NCBI GenBank assembly: GCA_002118135.1 | Contig: BDIU01000400.1 | Span: forward strand, 64,544 to 128,543 | From: Trebouxia sp. TZW2008 | Lineage: Eukaryota > Chlorophyta > Trebouxiophyceae > Trebouxiales > Trebouxiaceae | Reading direction: 5' to 3' | Length of the DNA stretch: 64,000 bases | In this document: in pieces, positions 56,101-64,000 of the stretch | How positions within the stretch are numbered: position 1 is the first letter of the stretch | Layout: every line of letters begins with the position of its first letter | The notes under the pieces: generated by a model | Seen by the model: the letters and a program-made list of their open reading frames with translations, nothing else | What the model was told of the DNA's origin: nothing | The model's database searches: none | Position numbers and translations under genes: made by a program

Positions 56101-57458
56101 TGCGCGACGAGTTGGAGTATCACGGTGAAGGAGCTTTCAGTATGGCTCCCAGAGCACTCATAGCAAAATGCAGGATTTCCACACCAACCAAATGACTGCT
56201 CTTTGTATCTGAACCTTTGGCTGGATCAGTTTAGGCTACACTGGTTGTTGTATTGCAGGTAGCTGTGTCCATGCGTGACGAGTTTGAATACCACGGTCAA
56301 GGAGCTTTCAGTATGGCTCCAGAGCACTCCCAGCAAAATGCAGTTTTCCACACAGACCAGATGACCTCTGCAGCATTGCCAAAGGACAGCCTTGAGCGCC
56401 AAAGCTGGCAAGCAACATGGCAGAAACATGGATGGCTTCATCAAAACCCTTTGGTAGGTTATGTGACTGCATGGGTCAAGCTTGTATGCCTTGTTAGTGT
56501 CCTGTGACGTAACTCGCAAGAGCATGTACGCCTCAGCTAGTGAGTTGAGGGTGTCTGCAGCTGAGGTTGTGGTGAAGCTGTCTGTGCTGCCTGCTGCGCT
56601 GCCGCTGTCAGTCACGAGCAATAATGCACAGGCAGTAATTCTCAGGTGATGCCATGAATGTCTACCTGAAGAAGACACCAGTACCAATGAAAGCTTGTAT
56701 GCCTTCATTGACACTTTCTGCAAGTGCAAGGCTGCAATTTGAATGGCTTCACCAAAAGCTTTTGGTAGGTTTGTGACTGCATGGCAGGAACAAGGATGAC
56801 TCGATCAAAATCCCTTGGTGGGTTCTGTAATTTTAATCATGGCAAATGTTTGGATGACTTCAGGCAGGTTTTGTTGGCAGGGTCTGCGACTGCAGTCATG
56901 TATACAGCACACGAGCAGATCATTATCAATGATGTGTAGGATGCTGTAGTCTGATGTGATGCCGCCTAAACGTTTGGGATGACAATAATCAGCTGCGTTG
57001 TCCCTGCGTGGCTCTTTCACCTGATGCATGCAGCAATGTCTCTTCCAGCCTAATGCAAGGAAAGCTTTGAGGAAAGCTGCTTGCAAATGTGTCTCAAACT
57101 CTGTTGTGTTGACGTGCATGCATGCATCAATCTTCCTCAAGCATACACTTGAGAAAGGCTGCTTGCAGATGGCTTTTGAGTGTTCTTATATTCTGTTCGT
57201 GTGGATGCCTGCAGCAATGTCTTTTCAAGCTCATGCAGCAATGTCTTTTCAAGCTCACATCTGAGGAAAGCTGCCTGCAGATTTGTTTCAACAAACTCCG
57301 TGTTGATGTGGGTGCAGGGTGTACCAACAGAGCGAGAGGTTCATACAGCTGATAATTCATGGCCTGTTTATCGAGTTTTGCTGAGCAAGGTGAAGTCACA
57401 GGTCACAAATTCACCTGCAACCTACACTCAACATCACGGTCGTGAAGCTGATGATTAA
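52287..57458 (+). CDS. trmB: tRNA (guanine-N7-)-methyltransferase, TrmB family, probably organellar
   Basis: Seven exons: 52287-52517, 52967-53042, 53291-53367, 54947-55084, 55737-55862, 56259-56453 and 57318-57458 (stop), 327 residues in phase. Exon 1 is a Gln/Arg/Ser-rich leader starting MQLRCLPSQGVLCGYAR, which suggests plastid or mitochondrial import. The SAM-binding core is PLVVDVGCGPGRFPLAL, HNILGIDIRGK and ERANTWAEL, then LANATVSLQSML and the TrmB signature FPDPHWKLRNRKKRIVQP. The C-terminus has HGWLHQNPLGVPTEREVH. This is the bacterial-type enzyme that makes m7G46 in tRNA, as in plant organelles. Intron 3 (53368-54946) is 1.6 kb and consists largely of copies of exons 3 and 4. Confidence 0.92.
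53080..53156 (+). repeat. (CCTG)n microsatellite in TrmB intron 2
   Basis: About fifteen perfect CCTG units (53095-53156), preceded by a short TTGC run, starting some 40 bp after the exon 2 donor. The minus strand reads an artificial GRQA peptide repeat. Confidence 0.95.
53420..53915 (+). repeat. Five copies of the TrmB exon 3 end with donor
   Basis: The block encoding HNILGIDIRGK plus GTGATG recurs with its CATAGAC word at 53445, 53562, 53679, 53768 and 53876, after the true exon end (CATAGAC at 53349). Spacings are 89-117 bp. Several copies keep the coding sequence intact and donor GGTGATG, but only the first has the SAM motif GCGPGRF in front of it. Confidence 0.9.
54100..54946 (+). repeat. 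Six upstream copies of the TrmB exon 4 start
   Basis: Acceptor plus LMERANTWAELS recurs at 54107, 54234, 54387, 54516, 54673 and about 54802, before the complete exon at 54947. The first copy is nearly intact (LMERANTWAELSGVRP). Others have stops or frameshifts. Copies 3-4 and 5-6 form a near-identical 286-bp higher-order repeat, and two undetermined bases (54802-54803) sit in copy 6, so the assembled copy number may be wrong. Confidence 0.9.
55170..55243 (+). repeat. Copy of the TrmB exon 4 end with donor
   Basis: CTGCAAAGCATGCTGTC through GTCACCATTCAG/GTGACA repeats the last about 60 bases of exon 4, 157 bp downstream, with an open frame and an intact donor. Confidence 0.85.
55584..55610 (+). 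other. Perfect 12-bp inverted repeat with 3-base loop
   Basis: CAAACCATCTGT - TTG - ACAGATGGTTTG in TrmB intron 4. It forms a strong hairpin in RNA or single-stranded DNA. No function is assigned. Confidence 0.8.
55885..55990 (+). repeat. Decayed copy of TrmB exon 5
   Basis: Begins GATCCATCTGAAGTTGCT and reads SKKRTVQPQLVTAVAKL, then LAAQEQVFLQS, parallel to the real exon 5 (RKKRIVQPQLVKAVANL). The conserved FPDPHW start is degraded, so it would be catalytically dead. Confidence 0.85.
56084..56165 (+). repeat. Upstream copy of the TrmB exon 6 start
   Basis: GCAG/GTAGCTGTGTCCATGCG encodes VAVSMRDELEYHGEGAFSMA, nearly the same as exon 6 at 56259 (170 bp downstream). It diverges with a frameshift after MAP. 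Confidence 0.85.
56730..56830 (+). repeat. Two copies of the TrmB exon 6 end
   Basis: ATGGCTTCACCAAAAGCTTT/TGGTAGG near 56741 and GATGACTCGATCAAAATCCC/TTGGTGGG near 56797 repeat the exon end encoding GWLHQNPL plus donor and following intron bases. Confidence 0.8.
57020..57312 (+). repeat. Repeats ahead of the last TrmB exon
   Basis: GAGGAAAGCTGCYTGCA recurs near 57070 and 57266, with a variant near 57152, and CAGCAATGTCTTTTCAAGCTCA is repeated at about 57212 and 57236. Together they look like duplicated intron ends. Confidence 0.65.
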
Positions 57459-58569
57459 GCGTGTCAGGCAAATGCCTTTAAGCTCACGTCGGCCTCAAGT
57501 TTGGCGTGCATTCATGACTAAAGGGTAAGGTGTCTGGTAAGCAATGCATCAATATTCCACATTTCAGGTCATGTTAATGCCTCAGCACACTGTACAAAAG
57601 CCTTTGCTGCTGATAGTATGGAGCATTGGCTGTTCGACAATGTGGCAAAGCTGCGTTAACACAGCGACGCGTTGCGCCAGCGCAAGGTGACAATTCTTAA
57701 TGTCGGCAAGTGCATGGCACAATCCGACACGTGACGCCCAGATCTTTGATTTGATTGCAATCAGACTTCTTCGCAAGAAGTCCTCATTCGCGTGGGCAAT
57801 TTCTGCTAAGCATCTGACGTACGTTCTTTTGCACACAACTGCCAATAATTTTCATCTTCCTTTTCTTGCTGGTATGACCACGTGCCGAGGAGTGTGACGC
57901 AACAGGCAAAACAGTGAGTAATCTCTGCTAATCTCCCAGATTTGCTGTAGTTACAGGATCACTGCACTGCTCGGCATGCGGTAAGATCGTGGATTTGGAT
58001 GTTTGACGAGCACGTTTCGCACGTCCACCGTGTCTCGTGAAAGTGCAGTTGCTGTCATTCGTTGTCAACTCTGCTGCGCTTTGCACACAGTTTGACGTCT
58101 CAGCCATCTCCCCTGAGCCGACAGGAAGCGCACGTGGAAAAGCGCGTGCACGCCTCGGAGACAGGATTTTACAGTCAACAAAGCCTCAGCACAACTCGTA
58201 TTGATCTCGACCGGCTGTGATCGGACAAGCTTGCAACTTTTCGAGCAAGCTGCAGCTAACGGATCGTGCTCGGGATTGATATCTGCAACCCAGCCCTTTC
58301 GGTTGTTGGCCAAGCATCTACCCCTCAGAACGTCAGTCAGCACAGCATGACGGTTTGACTTGTAGAGGCTCCTCAAAGCAACGATGCAGCTGCAAAGAGG
58401 TCGCGGGGAAGGTCTTTTGAGCGGCTCAAACGTGAGGTCACCACCTGCTTGCCGCGTCTTGCAGCTGCTGTACGGCTGTGCAGCAGCCTGCATCGTCATC
58501 TCTGCAGAGCATGCAAGGCGTGAAGTATGTTGAAGCAACAGCATCCCATCAACGAGGGACGTGGTGCAG
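57459..58569. other. Region between TrmB and the last gene
   Basis: Should hold the TrmB 3' flank plus the promoter and first exon of the next gene. A donor-like ACA/GTGAGT at 57913 and a 190-codon antisense frame (58065-58637) were seen, but neither can be tied to a gene. Confidence 0.4.
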
Positions 58570-61500
58570 GAAATAGTGACACAGAACCAGATCCGGCAGA
58601 TGGTTCCACATCTTGCCAATGCTCTTTGCCTTGACACTGGCCAAGTTGCATCTGCCGTGACTCATGCACTTGCCTCCCTAGCTGACACAGCAGAGGTGGG
58701 TGGTGGTCTCAATCTGGAGTTTGGCCACATCTGCAGGTACTATACACGTCTTGTTTCAAGGCTTTACTAAGCAACTGCAAAGCGCCACTTGGCCTGCACA
58801 CACTGTCAATGCAAATTTGCCCTCATGCAGCTATCATATCACAAGTGTTTTGACCCTGAGCTCCAAAAGTAGCTTTGAAGTGAAGTTACTGACCCCACCC
58901 AAACCCATGCTGCATGTTGCTTTGCATCACGGCGCATTGGCATGTGCATATGTGCATTGGACCCATCTCACCTAAGGCTTCAGCTTTGTTTGTGCAGGAA
59001 TAGTGCTTGTCACAGCATGCGCTGCGAGCTATGCCAACACAACCCACACAAGAAGTGTCAGCGGCATTTTGACAGGAAGTATTTGGTGGCCGAGCTGCTG
59101 AAAAGTGTGTGTGGAGCAGACTTGTTTGTACAGCTCACAAATGGTCATGGCAATCCAGCTACAGATACATTGCGTTCGAGCCTGTTCCTGCAGGTCAGTA
59201 TGATGCTCATGCTGATAATCATCTTTCCAGCATACATTGCTAGTGTGTGGCACAAGTCCTGCTATGCACAGCAGACAGTGCCAGCAAATGCAGATATGTG
59301 CTACAAAGCTTTGCCATTGAGCGGCAGTGGTTCAGTGCATTTGAGATGCATAGCAGATAAGCTCCGGTAGATGCAGACATGTGCAATAGAGCTTTGGCAT
59401 TCAGCAGCAGTGGATGTGTACGCCTGTCCAAAAGCAAGTTACAATACCTTCTCTGTACAACTGCCTGATACCAAGGAAAACAGCCCTACATTGCATTGTC
59501 CTTACTAAGAGATACCACTGCAATCAGAATGCAGTGGTCTGCTACAAATCGCCTTGTTATTCCTTTGAGAATGTCACTATATTAGGTGTCTTTGTGAGGA
59601 GAAATGACTGTACTGACATTTTCTTGCATGCTTGGCAGGTAAACTTGATAGACAGCAGAGCATATCACGGAGTAGGCGCAGATTGTACTGCCACTGATAG
59701 CCTTCTGGAGTCCTGCACTCTTCGCGAGAATAAAGCTGTAAGTTCCCATCACATCGTTTGCTAGTGCCCTGCTGTGCATACATGCAGGTCAGCAATGTTC
59801 TTCACTGCTCGTGGTGCTGCGTGAGAGCTGCATGAAGCTGTGATTGCTTACAGACATGTCTTGGTCATGTCTTGCCCATCAGGCATGATGGATGGCACAC
59901 CACATTGACATGATCGTTGAACATGGTGCTCTTGGGCTGCCTCTGGAGAGAGAGGCTCCTGCAAAGACGCCAAACGGCATACACTTTTCTTGATTTGTTT
60001 TCTGGTATGACCACGTTTGCAGGATGTTAGATAACAGGTTGCCTGGAATCATGCTGTTTGGTCAGGTCAAGGGCCCAAACCCACGAAATTGGCCTAGGAA
60101 GATATGGAATGTCATGTTTTGTCTGACTCTCACATATTGAACATCCATCATCCTTATCGTGACGCCTGGGACCAGAACAAACTGGCCTGGCGAATAAGAC
60201 TTGGGCCACACACACCTAGCACATGTGCTGGAACGTGTAACCATTTGCTATTCATTATTGTATGTTTTCTTAAATCCTGGCATGCAGGACAAGCCTTTGC
60301 TTACCAGCAATGATGAGGGACACACATTGGGGCATAGTGTGATCATTCCAATGACATATTCCAAGGTGCCGCTGTCCAAGTTGTACATTACAGGTGAGGC
60401 TGTTGTAACAAATTTGAAGTGAAAAGTAGTAGCCCTGTTGTGGCAGGCTGGGCGTGGTGTACTTTCAGGCCCATTGACAGTATTGAATGCCAAGTTATGG
60501 CCGTTACAGCTGTGCTGTCATTTGATGTGTTACAAATCTGTATTCTGGTCAAATCCTGTCTTGCAGTTCACAGTTGAGCTATGCTGCTGAAGCTACCAGC
60601 ATCAGATTTGGTCTCGTCGCATGACCTGCAAAGCTGCCATGTACAGGCACAGCTGTCATTTACGTTGCAGCAATGCCCAGGTGCCCGCTTCCTTCAAGAC
60701 TATCAGTGTATGCGATGTACAAGAGCTTCCCAGCGGGCAGAAAGCCTTGTCTTGCCCTGTTGCTTAAGTGACGTTCATTGGTCACATGTCAATCAGCAAG
60801 CAATCTGATTGCAAGATGGGTCATGATCCTAAAGATCTATCATGATGCAGACAGCTCGGAAGCTCTGATGGCAGGCCGCAAACCACCAATGCAGCTTGTG
60901 GTGCGAGTCGTCAATGCACAGCATCAGGTCATATCATCCATCCCACCCTTACTGTCAGAGGCATTTGTGGTGAGTCCTGCTTCATTTCTCTGAAGCTTTT
61001 GAGGACACAAATGCAAGATGATGTGTCATGACGTTCAAGAGTTCCCATTGCATGGTATGAGTAATGTGCTCTCAGGCTGTGCCAGCACTTGTACTGAACA
61101 TCCATTATATGCAATTGTGTGATTGGTTTTGATGCTGATCTCAGGTTGCACCAGTATGCATTTGTAAGTAGCCTGCACTGTTGGCAGACTCAGTAAGGTC
61201 TTGATGCTATTATGTCCTGTTATCAGCACACATTTACTGTACATCTACTTTGCATCTACTGTCATGCAGGTCACAACTATCAGATCAAGTGCCCGTAAGC
61301 CAGACATTCCATTCATAACAGACCTAGTGCACAAGCTAGAAGCTGTAGGAAAAGAGACAGTGGCAAAGCTGAGGGATGTCCAGGCAGCAGCTAAGGCGTC
61401 TTCAAATGCTTCTGATGCTGCCACTTTACAGGACTTTACAGACCGGATGTGCCATATTGAAACTGGTAACCTTTCTGCCTGCTTTGGTGTAAACTGCTTT

Positions 61501-64000
61501 GTTATGCCGATATTGGCAGCATGCTCACTTTGGTCACTGATGACGTATAGCATGATGGTTTTTGTCAAGGATGTCAGCTCTCTTCACATGCGCTAAGGTG
61601 TTGCCACTCTACAGGACTGTATGGACTGCATGCGTGATACTGAAACTGGTAATATTTCTGCCTGCTTTGGCATGAATAGTCTGCCTGTGCTGTATCTGGC
61701 AGCATGCTTCAGAAAAAGGAAACAAACAGAAAATGCTGTTAGGTGTCATAAAGGGAGGCTCTTTCTGTAGAGGCAGCCCGTAATTTCTGCTATGAGAGCA
61801 ACAATCAAGCATGCTTCGTCATGGTCTTGATGGCTTGTGAGATGATGCTTGTCAAGGGCGACAGTTGCTACCACACGAAGCTAGCAGGACCATAGGCAGT
61901 TCAAGATGCTAATAAAAAAATTGTAGCAGCTGCTTACACTCAGGTGTAGCATGCATGATCAACGTTTGAGTTATGAACACTGACCAACCTGTCTTGCAGT
62001 CAGCAACTTCAGCAAGTGAGTGCATTGGTGTGAGCAAACATGAACATTAATCAATGTTTTGTTGCAGTCGGCGACTTCAGCAAACTAGTGCACTGGTGTG
62101 AGGAATCCCCTGAGAGAACCAGGTCCTGCCAGAGGGTACTGAAGTTTGTTCGGGGGTGGGACACTGCAGCAGCGCATGCAAAAAGGGCAGTGTCAGAGGA
62201 CTCCTGGCCTAGAATGTTCTCGATCGAGCCTGCCATGACCCTGGTATATGCATGCAAGCATGGGAAGGTGGACATGACAAAGATTTTAGGTGAGTCTGCA
62301 ACTCACTGGACACAGTTTATCAGATCTTGAGACTTGAATGTCTGAGAATCACAGCATGTCTGCTAGTGGTCGTCAGCAGAGAATGTCAGTGCGCTGCCTT
62401 CACAGCTTGTGCCATTAGCACGGTGGTCGTAAATTTGGCAGTTGTAGATCAGAAGCAAAGCGTCAAGCTTGTGCTGCGCGAGCGACCTGCCAAGCCTTGT
62501 AGCTCTTGTCGTGTCGTTTGCAATGTGGAGTGGCGTGCAGGTTGCGGGCAAACTGTGCCTGCTGTCGACGGAGCAGACGCTCAACTGACTGCAATCACTG
62601 ATGTTGAGCGGCATGACCAAGACCTTGTGCTTGCGCTGCGCAAGCAGGCACAGCGACAATGGCACGAGACTGGACATCCCGGCTGGCAGCTTGTTCCTGC
62701 AAGCACCAGGATCGAGACTCTGCTGCCACAGAAGCTTGCAGGCTCTTTGTCACTGGTAAGCTGCCTTGACCTATCGTCCTTAGCATTGCTGTTCTGCAAT
62801 CAATTTATGTGTGTTTTCTTTTGACTGTACATGATTTCACCCTATATTGCACTCAGTGATTTGCAAGGTCCTGCCACCTGCTTAGTCTTGTCAAAATCCA
62901 GCCTCTGTGTGCTGTGCCATGAACTTGTCCTTTCATTTCATTCAAGGTGCATGCTAGACAGGCCCACCTAGGGGCATACTGAAGCAATCAAATGTCTCCA
63001 ACCAGCATGCTAATTTGAACCGTCTACACTGAACATGGAGGGTGGATATCCTTGCCAAGCTGTATATGCACAACTGCTGCAGGGTGACCCAATGGCATCC
63101 AGCTCAGCTATGACCCACCCATGGAGCCTGTCAGCACCTTCTTCAGAAGCTGCAAACGCATCTGCTTCAGCAGCTGACCACAGATACGATGTGCCTGGGT
63201 CTAGCTCAGATGACTCCAATGGACGCAAGCGCAGCAGGCACCAAGTGGAGGACTCACATATGTTGCTCAAGCAGCACACTGGGCAAAGTACTTTCAATGC
63301 CGTACAGGTGACTAATGCAGCTTGATGTGAATCCAGCCGATGTGTGCTTGTTCTGGCAACTTCTGCTTTTTGTTTGAGTGCATGGCTTGCTTCTGGCAAA
63401 TGTCAGGTATCATTGATCATTACTTGCTGCAAGCTTCTTGATGCTGTACATTTGTACAAATGCTTGCAAGACGGTTTGCTATGTATGGTGCCTGTGCACA
63501 CAATGTCCGCAAACGCATAGTAAATGGAACGATCATCCAAAGTTCTGCCTGCTTGAGGCAATGCTGACTTGTATCATGTCAGCATTCTCATCATAGACAC
63601 TATCATGATGTCCTCACCTATTATGCATGCTGATAGCCCTTTCTTCTCATCGCCGTCGTCATTTGCAGGAGCACACAGAGTCATGGCCAGAGACTGAGCC
63701 CAATGGACTGATTCCTGCAGCTACACCAGAAGCTACGTATCTGCCTGCACCATTTACACATTTTACTGGCCTGCATATAGGTAAGCGTCCTGTTGCGAGG
63801 CGTAAGTAAGAGGCTGCACTCATGTTGTCAATGTGACATCGGAAGTGTAGTCATGCGGATTGCACTTGATGCAATATGCAAATGTCTGGCAACATGATGC
63901 TCATTTGCAGTAAGTGTCATTTTGGCTGTTGTTGCAATGATATGCGGCAGGCTTGCGTCACAGACAACCACCCATGATTGTTCTGGCCATAGTTGACTGC
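58570..64000 (+). CDS. Green-algal-restricted protein of unknown function (partial, runs off the window)
   Basis: Eleven phase-consistent exons: 58570-58736, 58998-59193, 59639-59737, 60288-60393, 60851-60969, 61270-61465, 62068-62289, 62442-62755, 63041-63307, 63669-63780 and 63951 to the edge. The first exon is missing. Order of features: an amphipathic helical start (QIRQMVPHLANALCLD), a Cys/His cluster (MRCELCQHNPHKKCQRHF), a beta-rich middle (LPLSKLYIT-like, then LMAGRKPPMQLVVRVV and LLSEAFVVTTIRSSARKP), a helical block (LVHKLEAVGKETVAKL, CQRVLKFVRGWDTAA, LVYACKHGKVDM), a second Cys-rich block (KPCSSCRVVCNVEW), and a Ser-rich segment with a likely nuclear signal (GRKRSRHQ). I recall unnamed proteins with this same order in Coccomyxa- and Chlorella-like algae; I cannot check that here. 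A nuclear regulatory role is only a guess. Confidence 0.7.
59270..59425 (+). repeat. Duplicated intron block in the last gene
   Basis: GCAGATATGTGCTACAAAGC at about 59290 and GCAGACATGTGCAATAGAGC at about 59374 begin related units of about 84 bp, both continuing TTTGSCATT and AGCAGTGG. Confidence 0.65.
59508..59617 (+). repeat. Dispersed hairpin element D, copy 2
   Basis: Second copy of the element at 39160-39265, with the same perfect CCACTGCA/TGCAGTGG hairpin (59515-59537). It lies in the intron before the exon at 59639. Confidence 0.7.
60020..60245 (+). mobile_element. 5'-truncated LINE tail in the last gene
   Basis: Begins RMLDNRLPGIMLFGQVKG, then GPNPRNWPRKIWNVMF, followed by frameshifted HHPYRDAWDQNKLAW and WRIRLGPHTPSTCAG. 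The end CTAGCACATGTGCTGGAACG matches the tail at 301-548. It lies about 45 bp upstream of the exon at 60288. Confidence 0.8.
61608..61690 (+). repeat. Copy of the 61270 exon end with donor
   Basis: GTTGCCACTCTACAGGACTG through GAAACTGGTAATATTTCTGC repeats the end of the preceding exon (ATLQDFTDRMCHIETG), its donor and 20 bases of intron, about 180 bp downstream. Confidence 0.8.
61742..61785 (+). repeat. Dispersed hairpin element C, copy 2
   Basis: GGTGTCATAAAGGGAGGC, a CTCT/AGAG hairpin and GCAGCCCG match the block at 11247-11290. Confidence 0.45.
61992..62035 (+). repeat. Decayed copy of the 62068 exon start
   Basis: TTGCAGTCAGCAACTTCAGC then AAGTGAGTGCATTGGTGTGAG mirrors the acceptor and first codons of the next exon (VGDFSKLVHWCEE) about 70 bp later, with a small deletion. 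Confidence 0.8.
62945..63013 (-). repeat. Dispersed element B, inverted copy
   Basis: Read on the minus strand: TGGTTGGAGACATTTGATTG then CCCCTAGGTGGGCCTGTC, matching element B at 7157-7262. It ends just before the exon at 63041. Confidence 0.7.

Noticed and set aside
58065..58637. 190-codon minus-strand open frame
   Set aside because: Antisense to the promoter and first exon of the last gene; Cys/Ser/Arg-rich composition without motifs.
1..64000. tRNA, rRNA, CRISPR or prokaryotic mobile elements
   Set aside because: No cloverleaf with A and B boxes, rRNA core sequence or spaced direct-repeat array was seen; the repeats found are tied to exon borders or are eukaryotic dispersed elements.

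Overview
This is a nuclear window from a unicellular green alga, most likely a trebouxiophyte. The evidence is that genes are rich in short introns, nearly every intron ends in TGCAG or a close variant, proteins carry plastid-type leaders, and a cilium gene sits beside plant-like NAD kinase, GDP-mannose pyrophosphorylase and ACHT-type thioredoxin genes. The last gene resembles unnamed proteins I recall only from Coccomyxa/Chlorella-type algae. No rRNA, tRNA, CRISPR array or prokaryotic-style operon was seen. Base composition is close to half GC by eye.

Layout, left to right: CFAP43-like ciliary coiled-coil gene, 3' half only (+, 865-8988); ACHT-like thioredoxin (-, 9619-10559); phosphoglycerate-mutase-like histidine phosphatase (-, 11484-14704); nucleoporin SEH1 (+, 15627-18527); signal peptidase complex subunit 3 (-, about 19258-20345); RNF126-type RING-H2 ubiquitin ligase (-, 20969-25043); a J-domain protein with a bacterial-like N-terminal module (+, 25565-32396); HTATIP2-like NAD(P)-binding protein (-, 32632-34088); NAD kinase with a long disordered N-terminus (+, 36056-45446); GDP-mannose pyrophosphorylase (+, 46697-49951); DJ-1/PfpI protein (-, 50790-52055); TrmB-type tRNA m7G46 methyltransferase (+, 52287-57458); and a lineage-restricted unknown gene running off the right edge (+, 58570-64000). 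I assigned exon boundaries by splice consensus, reading-frame phase and family similarity. In every gene all proposed introns keep phase, and nearly all use GT-AG. The genes share no single pathway; they are ordinary housekeeping loci with several divergent promoters (SEH1/PGM-like, RING/J-protein, HTATIP2/NADK, and DJ-1/TrmB with 231 bp between start codons).

The striking feature is what lies in the introns. Most of the genes carry extra, partly decayed copies of their own exon ends, with the splice site still attached, lined up in tandem beside the working exon. I call these exon shadows. The densest cases are the phosphatase gene (three separate arrays), the J-protein gene, the tRNA methyltransferase gene and the CFAP43 gene. 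Some copies keep an open frame and splice sites and could be alternative exons; others have stops, frameshifts or lost splice sites. A two-N gap sits in one of the most uniform arrays, so copy number there is uncertain. The window also holds three 5'-truncated LINE tails, several small dispersed elements with conserved hairpins (one with a compensatory stem change between copies), and a long microRNA-precursor-like hairpin in an NAD kinase intron.
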